From NCBI GenBank assembly GCA_030950085.1, contig JAUZRW010000223.1:1-47350 (forward strand): DNA of 47,350 nt, given 5' to 3'. Origin of the DNA: Anaerolineae bacterium (GTDB lineage: Bacteria; Chloroflexota; Anaerolineae; Aggregatilineales; Phototrophicaceae). The position numbers and the translations under genes were made by a program. This document shows, piece by piece, positions 1 through 8,700 of this stretch (position 1 is its first letter; every line of letters begins with the position of its first letter). A model generated the notes under the pieces. It was not told the DNA's origin, made no database searches, and saw nothing but the letters and a program-made list of their open reading frames with translations.

Positions 1-60
1 GATGATGTCAATCAGTTGTTCTTTATTCAGTTGTCTCAATTGCTCGCGTATCTCATTCAT
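1..60 (-). CDS. IS66-family transposase, N-terminal fragment
   Basis: Only about 20 codons are present, reading leftward from an ATG at 58-60 and leaving the window without a stop. The peptide begins MNEIREQLRQLNKEQLIDII, a charged amphipathic helix. Known: IS66 transposases usually start with such a short coiled-coil-like helix rich in Leu, Gln, Glu and Lys. On its own the fragment is too short to assign. The assignment rests on its position just inside the IS66 terminal inverted repeat at 104-116, and on the matching transposase C-terminus in the same orientation at the right edge. Alternative: an unrelated short gene. Confidence 0.6.
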   Translation of the reverse strand, partial: MNEIREQLRQLNKEQLIDII

Positions 61-68
61 GTTTCAGA

Positions 69-992
69 TTGTACCATCTTTTCTCAATTTCCGTTACAAT
101 ACCCCTGAGCAGTTACGAACATTTTTGGCTAGGTGGCGAAATAACAACTTATCACAAATCTGACCGCCATCATGTTTATTTAACACTTGAAGACGAAGGT
201 TTCTCAATTCGTTGTATGGTATGGAGCAATGACCTCAAAAATATTGATTTCCCACTCAGTAAAGGCATTCTGGTTGATGTTTATGGCACACTTGCTGTCT
301 ATGATAGGCAAGCGCAGGTTCAAATTCAGGTTGAAAAAATACGTTTAGTTGACAAAAAAGATGCCCAATTTGATACCGATGTCATACAACACCTTGAAGA
401 ACGCGGATTGTTGCCTCGTCAAAAACAAGATTTACCCTCTGTTATCAGGCGCATTGCACTAATTACCAGCAAAAACAGCGCCGCAGTAGAAGATTTTCGG
501 AGTACCTTTTATAAACATGGCGGCACAGCACAAATTGATATTTTAGATGTTTTGTTACAGGGTGAACAAGCCGCAACCACAATTGTTGAAGCGATTAACC
601 GTGCGAATCAGATGAAACAAATTGATGTCATTGTTTTGACTCGTGGTGGAGGTCGCCATATAGATCTTTCGGTATTTAATGATTATCGAATTGCAGAAGC
701 GATATGTCTTTCAAAGATTCCAGTTATAACAGGTATCGGTCATGAACAAGATGATACCATCGCTGACCGTGTAGCCGATGAATCGAGCATCACACCGACT
801 GGTGCAGCAATTGAACTGGCAAAATTGAGTGTACCAACATTAAATACAACCGCAGAATCAGATAGTCCAACACCCATAGAGCCGCTTTCGATGAAAAATC
901 AAGCATCCCCCCTACTACTCAATCGCACTATTATGATTATTGGCATTATGATTATCATTTTGCTGACAATCCTTGTTATTCGTAGTTTTTAG
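69..992 (+). CDS. xseA: Exodeoxyribonuclease VII large-subunit-like protein, 5'-truncated by IS66, with C-terminal membrane anchor
   Basis: Seen: from base 117 the frame matches XseA. There is an OB-fold segment (WLGGEI, then YLTLEDEGFSIRCMVW), followed by the catalytic-domain motifs TSKNSAAVEDF, RGGGRHIDLSVFND and GIGHEQDDTIADRVADES. The first 16 codons (69-116, TTG start) lie inside the IS66 end, so the native N-terminus, roughly 15-25 residues by comparison with E. coli XseA, is missing. The usual long C-terminal coiled-coil region is also absent. After TPTGAAIEL there are about 50 residues ending in a hydrophobic helix (about residues 285-305) and RSF. Known: XseA with XseB degrades single-stranded DNA; no xseB is in this window. 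Inference: either a pseudogene remnant or an IS-started fusion. The C-terminal anchor predates the insertion and may mark a membrane-tethered variant. The family assignment is secure; function is doubtful. Confidence 0.8.
   Translation: MYHLFSISVTIPLSSYEHFWLGGEITTYHKSDRHHVYLTLEDEGFSIRCMVWSNDLKNIDFPLSKGILVDVYGTLAVYDRQAQVQIQVEKIRLVDKKDAQFDTDVIQHLEERGLLPRQKQDLPSVIRRIALITSKNSAAVEDFRSTFYKHGGTAQIDILDVLLQGEQAATTIVEAINRANQMKQIDVIVLTRGGGRHIDLSVFNDYRIAEAICLSKIPVITGIGHEQDDTIADRVADESSITPTGAAIELAKLSVPTLNTTAESDSPTPIEPLSMKNQASPLLLNRTIMIIGIMIIILLTILVIRSF
104..116. repeat. IS66 terminal inverted repeat (left copy)
   Basis: CCTGAGCAGTTAC at 104-116 pairs exactly with GTAACTGCTCAGG at 47212-47224. GTAA at the outer tip is typical of the IS66 family. 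The flanking octamers differ (GAACATTT after 116, GATGATAG before 47212), so these are ends of two different insertions. Confidence 0.85.
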
Positions 993-1017
993 AGGCAACT
1001 ACAGCACCGTTCATCCT

Positions 1018-1047
1018 GTAGGGGCGAACACACGGGTTCGCCCCTAC
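1018..1047. repeat. Perfect GTAGGGGCG palindrome (dispersed repeat, copy a)
   Basis: GTAGGGGCGAAC (1018-1029) and GTTCGCCCCTAC (1036-1047) form a perfect 12-base-pair stem with a six-base loop. It sits between the convergent ends of the xseA-like gene and the SRAP gene. Related copies lie near 18784, 21344, 29631 and 36881, mostly just after stop codons. It could act as a bidirectional transcription stop, but it has no T-run. Best read as a REP-like dispersed palindrome. Confidence 0.8.
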
Positions 1048-1094
1048 GGAATGTTGCGTTTCCTATTTTTGTAGAGGTCATGAGGTAAGTAACA

Positions 1095-1778
1095 TCAGAA
1101 CATGCTTTGTTGTGTCGGTGGGTCATCGCGTTCAATTAGTGTCGGGTTGTCGTTTCTCACACTGTTAACAGCTTTCGATACTGGATAATGTGCCATTTTA
1201 TCGCCAGCATAGGGTTTCATCAGCAAGCGCAATTCGCCTACATCGGAATCGCCATCAAGCCAAATATCTCGATTTTCGCCATCTAAGATAACGGGCATCC
1301 GATGATGAAGGTGTTCAATCGCTTCATTAGCCTCTGTGGTGAGAATAGTCGCTGTCCACATTTCATCACCATCGGGACTATGCCAGATTTCCCACAAACC
1401 AGCGAACGAGAATACCTCACTATCTTTCACATGGATGTAATGCGGCTGCTTACCATCATCTGTTTTTGTCCATTCATAGAAGCCACTGACTGGAATCAGG
1501 CAGCGACGGCGCTTGAATGCCGCACGAAATGAGGGTTTCTCGTGGGCAGTTTCCGAACGCGAATTAATCATCTTATAGCCAATTTTAGGGTCTTTTGACC
1601 AACTCGGCACCAATCCCCATTTGACAATCATGAGTTCATCCGGCACTTGATTGGTGATAATGGCTACCGGTTGCGATGGCGCAATATTATAACGCGCTGC
1701 AAGTTGCGGCGTATTGCTCAAATTAAATTCTTGCTGAACCAGTTGCGGTTCGGCGGAAAGTACATATCGTCCACACAT
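1095..1778 (-). CDS. SRAP-domain protein (HMCES/YedK family), abasic-site DNA-protein crosslinker
   Basis: Known: SRAP proteins (bacterial YedK, human HMCES) covalently trap abasic sites in single-stranded DNA through the Cys exposed after Met removal. Seen: the protein starts MCGRYVL, placing Cys at residue 2. The other family signatures are in order: INSRSET with Asn about 72 and Arg about 74, CLIPVSGFYEW with Glu about 102, and HLHHRMPVIL with His about 158-159. The length of 227 residues is normal for the family, so it looks complete and active. It begins three bases after the stop of the small membrane protein gene upstream on the same strand. It is therefore probably the last gene of a three-gene operon (2496 down to 1095). 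The motif-based assignment is firm. Confidence 0.96.
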   Translation of the reverse strand: MCGRYVLSAEPQLVQQEFNLSNTPQLAARYNIAPSQPVAIITNQVPDELMIVKWGLVPSWSKDPKIGYKMINSRSETAHEKPSFRAAFKRRRCLIPVSGFYEWTKTDDGKQPHYIHVKDSEVFSFAGLWEIWHSPDGDEMWTATILTTEANEAIEHLHHRMPVILDGENRDIWLDGDSDVGELRLLMKPYAGDKMAHYPVSKAVNSVRNDNPTLIERDDPPTQQSMF

Positions 1779-1781
1779 CAG

Positions 1782-2027
1782 CTATTTCTTCTTCTCTTTT
1801 TTACCCACTTCTGAGATTTGGCGCACCAAGCTAATCGCCGATAATGCCAAACCTAACATCGTACTCGGCGGCACTTTCGGGCATTCATCATTTTCCGTAT
1901 TCTCTTCGGCCTCTTGTGCAAAGAAATAAGCTGATAAAAAGCCTATCGCTGCACCCAAGAAAGCCCCTAGCATATAAGTCTGCGTCTTCCAACTCATCTT
2001 CGGGCGCTTGTTATTCTGTTCCGTCAT
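1782..2027 (-). CDS. Small conserved-looking membrane protein
   Basis: A family is not recognised. The start chosen is the ATG at 2025-2027 because AGGAGG lies eight bases before it; an ATG five codons upstream lacks such a site. This gives 81 residues. Seen: a basic N-terminus, a Gly/Ala-rich hydrophobic helix (about residues 19-38, GAFLGAAIGFLSAYFF), an acidic stretch (EAEENTENDE), a second moderately hydrophobic segment, and a Lys-rich end (KKEKKK). It overlaps the end of the upstream gene by 17 bases and stops three bases before the SRAP gene, so the three are probably co-transcribed. The topology suggests a membrane protein with a basic cytoplasmic tail. No function is inferred. Confidence 0.82.
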   Translation of the reverse strand: MTEQNNKRPKMSWKTQTYMLGAFLGAAIGFLSAYFFAQEAEENTENDECPKVPPSTMLGLALSAISLVRQISEVGKKEKKK

Positions 2028-2496
2028 CGGAAACCTCCTCATCTGTTACTTGCGGAGTATCAAAAGCACTTATCATAGTCATCACAGGTTCAATTGTGCT
2101 ACTGGTATCAATTGTTTTTTGGTTGATATACTCGCTAACATTGTCAATGCGTGTGGCGAGTCCAGCGCTTAAATTTTCTAGTTTGCGTAAAGGGCGCTCT
2201 GTGCTGCTATGAACACGATTCATACCCCACACACTCATAGCGAGAAGCATAAATAGCGGTAAAATACAAAACACGATAGGTATCAGGCATAAAATTATAA
2301 CCGTCCAATCGGCGACTGCTTGTGCGCGAATACGCCATATCGGAGCAGACGGCAATGCAACTATCAGCAGCATTGTCAGGAGTAACAATAATCCCAGAGC
2401 AAAGGGTAAATAAATCTGACGCATTGATTCACGGCGATGAATAACAGCACCTGTTTCTCGTTGCGACTTATCGCTCACACTATTTTCTGCTGACAT
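2011..2496 (-). CDS. Two-pass membrane protein of unknown function
   Basis: 161 residues; no family recognised. Seen: a charged, Ser-rich N-terminus; one hydrophobic helix at about residues 28-49 (YLPFALGLLLLLTMLLIVAL); a short loop; a second helix at about residues 66-88 (IILCLIPIVFCILPLFMLLA); then a roughly 70-residue polar C-terminal region with a possible amphipathic helix (RPLRKLENLSAGLATRIDNV) and an acidic end. Its 3' end overlaps the next gene by 17 bases, a common sign of translational coupling, and it is the first gene of the probable operon with the small membrane protein and SRAP gene. Whether the membrane proteins relate to the SRAP function is not shown by the sequence. Confidence 0.82.
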   Translation of the reverse strand: MSAENSVSDKSQRETGAVIHRRESMRQIYLPFALGLLLLLTMLLIVALPSAPIWRIRAQAVADWTVIILCLIPIVFCILPLFMLLAMSVWGMNRVHSSTERPLRKLENLSAGLATRIDNVSEYINQKTIDTSSTIEPVMTMISAFDTPQVTDEEVSDDGTE

Positions 2497-2799
2497 AATG
2501 CTCCACGCTACCTATAGGAAATTAGACCTATTGTAGCGCAGCTATCAGGGACATAACAGCATCATCCCGTATCACGTTTTGTAATATTCCGTGAAACGTA
2601 TACAAATTTTTACAACCTCACGTAACAATTAAACCAGAAATGCAGTATGCTATGTACAGTATATTGGCATCATTGTGCCAAGACTGTTTTCATGTAGAAA
2701 TATTGATACAAGGTTGCACCAACATTTTATAGTTTCATTCATAGCAACCTGTAGCAAAATCTAATAAACCCTGTCGAAAACGGCAGTTGGGGAGCAATC
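2497..2799. other. Intergenic region before the giant protease gene
   Basis: This 303-base divergent spacer holds no convincing gene. It is AT-rich, with the imperfect inverted motifs CACGTTTTG and CGTGAAACGT near 2573-2600. It must contain the promoters for the minus-strand membrane-protein operon and the giant gene, but no -35/-10 pair is clear enough to call. A ribosome-binding site GGGGAG (2789-2794) lies six bases before the ATG at 2800. Confidence 0.5.
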
Positions 2800-5700
2800 A
2801 TGAACTTAACATCCAAAAAAGCCTTCATTATACTTCTTGTGGCATTTCTTGTTGTTTTATCGTTACCAGCATCAAATCCGCTGGTTCGCGCCCAAGAAAC
2901 AACCCAAGAGCCGATTCCTACTGATGACTCTATCAGTGGAACAGAACCACCGATAGCAACCGAGCAACCTACAGAAGTTGTGACGGAAGCAACGCCTGTT
3001 ACGGTTGTTCCAACAGAAGTGACTCAAGCACCGACTACTGTGGTCACAGACCCGCCTCCAGAAGCGACGGAAGCGCCCACTACTGTGGCGACAGACTCAC
3101 TTCCAGAAGTGACAGCAGAAGTGACGGAAGCACCCACTGCTGCGGCGACAGACTCACTTCCAGAAGTAACAGCAGAAGTGACGGAAGCACCCACTACTGA
3201 ACCTGAAGTGACCAGTGAAGTCACAGAGACGGTCGGTGAAGTCACCCCAGAAGTGACTGAAAGTGTCCCGACAGAAGAAACTATCATTCCTGAAATGACA
3301 TCGTTTAACGATGACTTTGAAGCCTTTACTGGGGATGGATGGCTGCTCTCAAATTGGCAAACGACAACAGACGTTGATAATACCTATCTGAGTAGTTTAC
3401 AAGCAAGTTCTACAGCCGCTGTTGACGGATTTAATCAGGCAAATTTTGAACTGAATGCACAAGTTCGTGTTGACCCCAACAACACAGCCATTATTTCCTT
3501 CCGTTCAGGAACAGAAACCTATCAAGCAATTTTCAATACCGCAGGCAGTAGCCGTCTCTATCGTGGAACGGAACTGCTTGATTTCTATACATTGCCAGCC
3601 AGCACAGAGCCAACATGGTTCAATGTGCAGATAGTCGCAGCTAATGACACTATCATCATTAGTGTGAACGGCGTTGCAGGGATTGTGTATAGCGATGCCA
3701 ACCCACTCGGCGCTGGTCAAGTCAGTTTCGGCACAGGTGATACCAATACAGGCAGCACGAGCATTGACAATGTGACGCTGAATGTTATTGATACGACAAG
3801 TCTGATTATCCCAGCAGAGGCAACGCCTTATTCGACACCAGAAGCAACCACTATTGCGCCAGAAGTAACAGAAATCGTCACTATTGAGCCGGAAATCACA
3901 GCAGAGGCAACTGCCGAAGTCACGCCAGAAGTCACAGCAGAGGCAACCGCTGAAGTCACAGCAGAGGCAACTGCTGAAGTCACGCCAGAAGTCACAGCAG
4001 AGGCAACTGCCGAAGTGACACCAGAAGTCACACCAGAAACAACGCCCGAAGTTGATACAGAGGCGCTTGCATTCGCAAAAATGGATGACCTCTTGCAAGC
4101 ATCACTTTATGGTGTAACCGATATAGCGCAAATGCTTGATAATCTTAAAAACTACGGTTTCTCATTTGATGAAAACAACAATGTCTTCATCCAAATTGTC
4201 GTTGCCGATGAGACAGACCCGATTGATATTGTGCCAGTTGTGGAAAATGCACAGGCGACTGCTTATAGCTTTGGACGTGATAATTCAGTTGTAGCTGTGC
4301 CGATTGCCAATCTCACGACGATTGCCCAAGATGAGCGCGTGATTGCCATGCGTCGTCCGGCATTAGCCATTTCGACAGGCTCGACAGAATCAAGTGCCGA
4401 AGCCCCGACTGGCACGGCTGTAACAAGAGGCTATGACATTCTCGGCGTTCAAGATTGGCATAATGCTGGGTTCACAGGAACAGGTGTCAACATTGCAGTT
4501 ATTGATGTTGGTTTCGCTGGTTCAACGGCGGGTCCAGAATATGCCTGTTTTGACTCAGTCGTCACTGGCACGGGTACGAGTGACCATGGGCTAGGTGTGA
4601 TAGAGATTCTGTGTGACATTGCCCCCGACTCAACGGTCTTTGGGATTACAGCCATCAACTTTGATGCCCTAGGTCCCGCCATCGCTGCAGCACGGAGTTC
4701 TGATGTCGATGCTGATATTATCGTCATCGCACTTGACTTGACCGCTAATCAATCACCGGGCGACGGTACAGGTCGTTCTGATGTTGACCAAGATGATGCT
4801 TATGTACAATTAGCGGCTGCGCGTAATGAAGGCATTGCGATTTTTGCAGCAGCCGGCAATAACGGTATCAATGCACCGGGAGTATTCGCCGGGACTGCGA
4901 CACGCACAAGCCGATATACGGCATTTAATTTCAGTAGCACAATACCCGGCAGCACTGTCACAGTCGTCTTTGAAGCATCGGCGAATGATGAAATTCGTGT
5001 TAGTTGGAGCGATTGGAATGGCTTTGGTGGGAGTGGGCAAAATGGCTCTCCCTTACCGGCCTTCGTTGAAGACTTCGACATCACATTGCAACAAGCTGGC
5101 GGCGGTACAGTAATAGATACAAGAAATGCGAGTCGCCTCAATGTTTTGGATAATCCATCGGCGGCGTTTACCGTATTCCGCCCCAACTGCTTCCCCGGTA
5201 CAGACCCCGGTGCAGATTGGGCATTTACCTGCCAAGTAGAAATCGTCATTACACGAGACAAAGGCGACACGCCTGTTGATTTCCAAGTGCAATTGATTCC
5301 TCAGAAAGCAAGTTATTTTGACTTCGGATTACTTCAATCGTTCGACGAATTGCCAAGCAATGTCTTCATCCAGAGTGTATCCGTTGCAACATTTGCTTCC
5401 GGTACATTAGCACGTCCAGCCGATTCGCCAGATGTGATTGCTGTTGGCGCGGTTTGTGCAACCGAATCATCAAATTTCGCATTGTTACCCACCAGTTCAA
5501 TTGGACCCATATTTGGTGTCAATGGGTCTCAACCGACTTTCCCATCAGCAAATAGTGCGCCTACCATCCCCTTCACCCGTGACGAGATACGTCCGCATCT
5601 TGTGAGTTTCTCGAATGTCGATACTGAGCTATCTGATATCGGCGCAACCGAAGGAAATTGTGATGGCACAATTGATGGCTCGATTGCGACGACAGGATTC

Positions 5701-8700
5701 AGTGGCACATCATCTGCCGTGTCGCATGTCGGGGGTATGGCAGCCTTGCTATTGTCGAACCCATCCATGCAATCAACATTTGATACAGGGTCAGCAGCCG
5801 GTGTTGATGCTCTGCTCGATTATCTACAAACACATTCTGCTGAACTGCCATTAGGGGCTGGTGCCAATAGCTTCGACTCTGATTATGGTGCCGGTCTCTC
5901 AATGCTCGGTGCGCCAGAATTTAACCTGAGCAATGTCCAGAATCCTAGTATCGCACCGGACGCTATTCCAGCAGCTTGTACAGGGACAATTATCTACGTT
6001 GGGCAGGCTCTTGTAGATGGTCTACAAAATGGTTCATTATCGAATCCCTATACCAGCCTTGCATTTGCAATCCAACAAGCAGCAGCAAACGATTGTATCA
6101 TCGTGATGCCGGGCGAATATGTCACGCCATTATTGATACCCTCGACAAAATCAAATATCGGTATCTATAGCTATAACTCCATCACTGGTGCGGCCTTCCC
6201 TGCATCAATCATTCGTGTAGCAGCGCAGTATGACAATGGCACATACACGATGGCAACCGGCTATGATACGACTGGTGGCACAGTCACCAAAACATTCCCT
6301 AGTCAGGCTGGTGTCTATCTGGATTCAGCCAGCAATATCACCTTCTACGGCTTCCATTTCGTAGCGTCTAACACCTTCTTGACCGATTCAAGTCCGCATC
6401 AGGCTTTTGTTGCCTTCAATAGTAACGGACTCGTGTTGCAGAACAACATCTTTGGTGCTGGTACGTCAGATGGCAGTGTATATGGTGGTTGGACAGATGG
6501 CGATACTACGCCCGTTTCGATTTTCAACAGCGATAGTATCTTGCTCCAAACCAATACCTTTAGCGGCAATACGGCGGGCTTTACAGGCAGTAACTTCGCT
6601 TTCCCATCTATTGCCCTTATAGACTCTGGTATTATTGGCTCTGAAGCGCAATTGATTGACAATTCGTTTGTCAACAATATAGCAACTGCCGTAGGTGGCA
6701 TCACAGACCTTTGGCCAAGCGTGTTTTTCGCCAATAATAGTGCGCTGGATATGGTGGCAAATGACTTCAATGGCAATACGGCAAGTACAGTCGTCGCAGT
6801 ACAAACCTTTGATGAAACTACGACAACTTTCCCCTTGCGGATGGCGAGCAATCTATTCATCAACAATGTACCCGGTGGAACAACTGGTGCGCCAATTATC
6901 CATGCTTATCATGTACCCAATCTATCGGTCATCAACAATACATTTGGCAATAATGTCACGGTTGGTTTCAGCAGTATCGTGGGACGCGGTAATCGCCTAG
7001 CCAACGGTTTCGGAACGCTGGCATCGGGCGATGTCCATATGGACTTCTTCAATAATTTGGTTTACACCACAACAACAACATCAGGGATTTACACATCGCC
7101 GGGTGATGCCATTACAGCTTGCAATAACCTTGCAGGCGGTGGTGCTGCAACAGTCCGTAACTGGTGGTGGACAACTTATAGTGGTACTTGCAGTACCGAG
7201 ATGGCTGCGAATAGCAATCTCCTCAATGTTGACCCTCTAAACGACTTTGTTGGGTCTGGTACTGGTTCACTCACCATGAATGATGTCAACTTCTGGGGCT
7301 TGCGCCAAACAAGCAGTGGACCAGATACGTTTAGCCAAGGCATTGACCGTAGTAATGTCACTGTGGGTAGCGATGTTGACCTAGCCTCTGCCCCATTTGA
7401 TAGAGACATTAACAATAATAATCGTGTCATTGACCTTTCGAGTTGGGAAGAAGGCAATGCAACCGATACAGGGACTTATCTTCTTGATATTGGTGCCTTC
7501 GAGTTCAATCTGCTTGACCTTGCCATTGACCAATACAGCCCTTATACACCGGTTGGTGTACCGGGCGGTGTACCTACGGCTGCTGACCTACCGATATTTG
7601 ATGAAGACAATGGAAATGCAGGAGCTAATAGCAGTCCGATTATTATCGACCTGAATAATGCAGTACGTGGGGGTTTTGGTCAATTGACCTTTGCGCTACA
7701 GCAACTACCGACTATCTATGGGACGCAATGTGGCAGTGCATATACAGATGCCAACAGAGGGTCTGTTCTCGGTCAAGGCATCAACAATGGTCTGCTATTC
7801 TACTGCCCACCGCAGCACTTCTATACTGATACGACACGCACGCCCTTAGAAAGCACCACCCCACCCGACCCGGCTGACTTCCCTGGTGGCGTTCCCGGCG
7901 ATCCAAATAATAATTTGAGTGGTACAGTTTTCACTTATGCCGACGATGATGCGTGGCCGGATTATATCATCTACACCTATACCATCAGTGATGAAAGTGG
8001 CGCTCAAGAAATAGGGACGGTTCTGATACAAATTAATGCCGTGAACGACACTGCCTTAGATGCAGCACCCGCTATTGTATTGGGTGATGGAACACCCGAA
8101 GACGATATTTTCCGTGTGACAGGCAACGTCGGCACGACCATTGTTCTGGATATAGATGCTCCTCCAACAGAATCTGTACAAGGTGTGTTACGCCCATTTG
8201 CATCGTTCACAAACAATTACTTCTTGTCAGAACTCACGAATCCTGAGTTTAACGACACAACAAATAACATCTATCGTATGGATTATCCGTTCACTTTCAG
8301 TAACGCAATCATCTACGATGTTGGCGATGGTATTATTAGTAGCCTGTCACTCGTCAATTCACGGATGGAAATCGGGCTAAACGATAATAATACAGGGTCA
8401 GCGATTGTTAGTTACACTGCTACAGATGCCAATGGCAATCCTATGGAAGTTCGCATTCTCGTGCGTGCAGTCAGTCGTATTCCGGTAGATGTCGGTTTGT
8501 ATGACGATGCTAGTTTTGTCTTTGATTATCGTGATGCTGCTGGTACTACCGAAGGTAACTGGTTAGCAGTAAACATGCCAACTGCTATCAACAATACAAT
8601 CCATCGCACCAATATTTTGGATGATACTGCCACCTTCGGTTTCAAGAACAACTCTGGTTTTGTCCTCTATATGCAGGGTATGGGTGGAGCTGGTTCTTAC

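Larger units (their letters stand above)
1..116 (-). mobile_element. IS66-family insertion sequence, partial, transposase-start end
   Basis: Seen: the sequence CCTGAGCAGTTAC at 104-116 is the exact reverse complement of GTAACTGCTCAGG at 47212-47224. The match extends to about 18 bases if a two-base gap is allowed. A minus-strand reading frame starts at 60 and runs off the left edge. Known: IS66-family ends begin with GTAA and insertion normally duplicates 8 bases of target. Inference: 116 is the outer end of an IS66 element whose body lies left of the window. The transposase start is only about 56 bases from the end, which suits a single-gene (ISBst12-like) organisation. The adjoining 8 target bases, 117-124, differ from those beside the right-hand copy. 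Confidence 0.82.

Noticed and set aside
3088-4020. CRISPR-like array
   Set aside because: The repeats are in-frame coding tandem repeats without unique spacers, and no cas genes are present.
3505-4098. Minus-strand open frames (up to 197 codons) opposite the PEVT linkers
   Set aside because: They mirror the low-complexity plus-strand coding repeats, consist of Ser/Val/Thr or Cys/Asp runs, and lack a ribosome-binding site.
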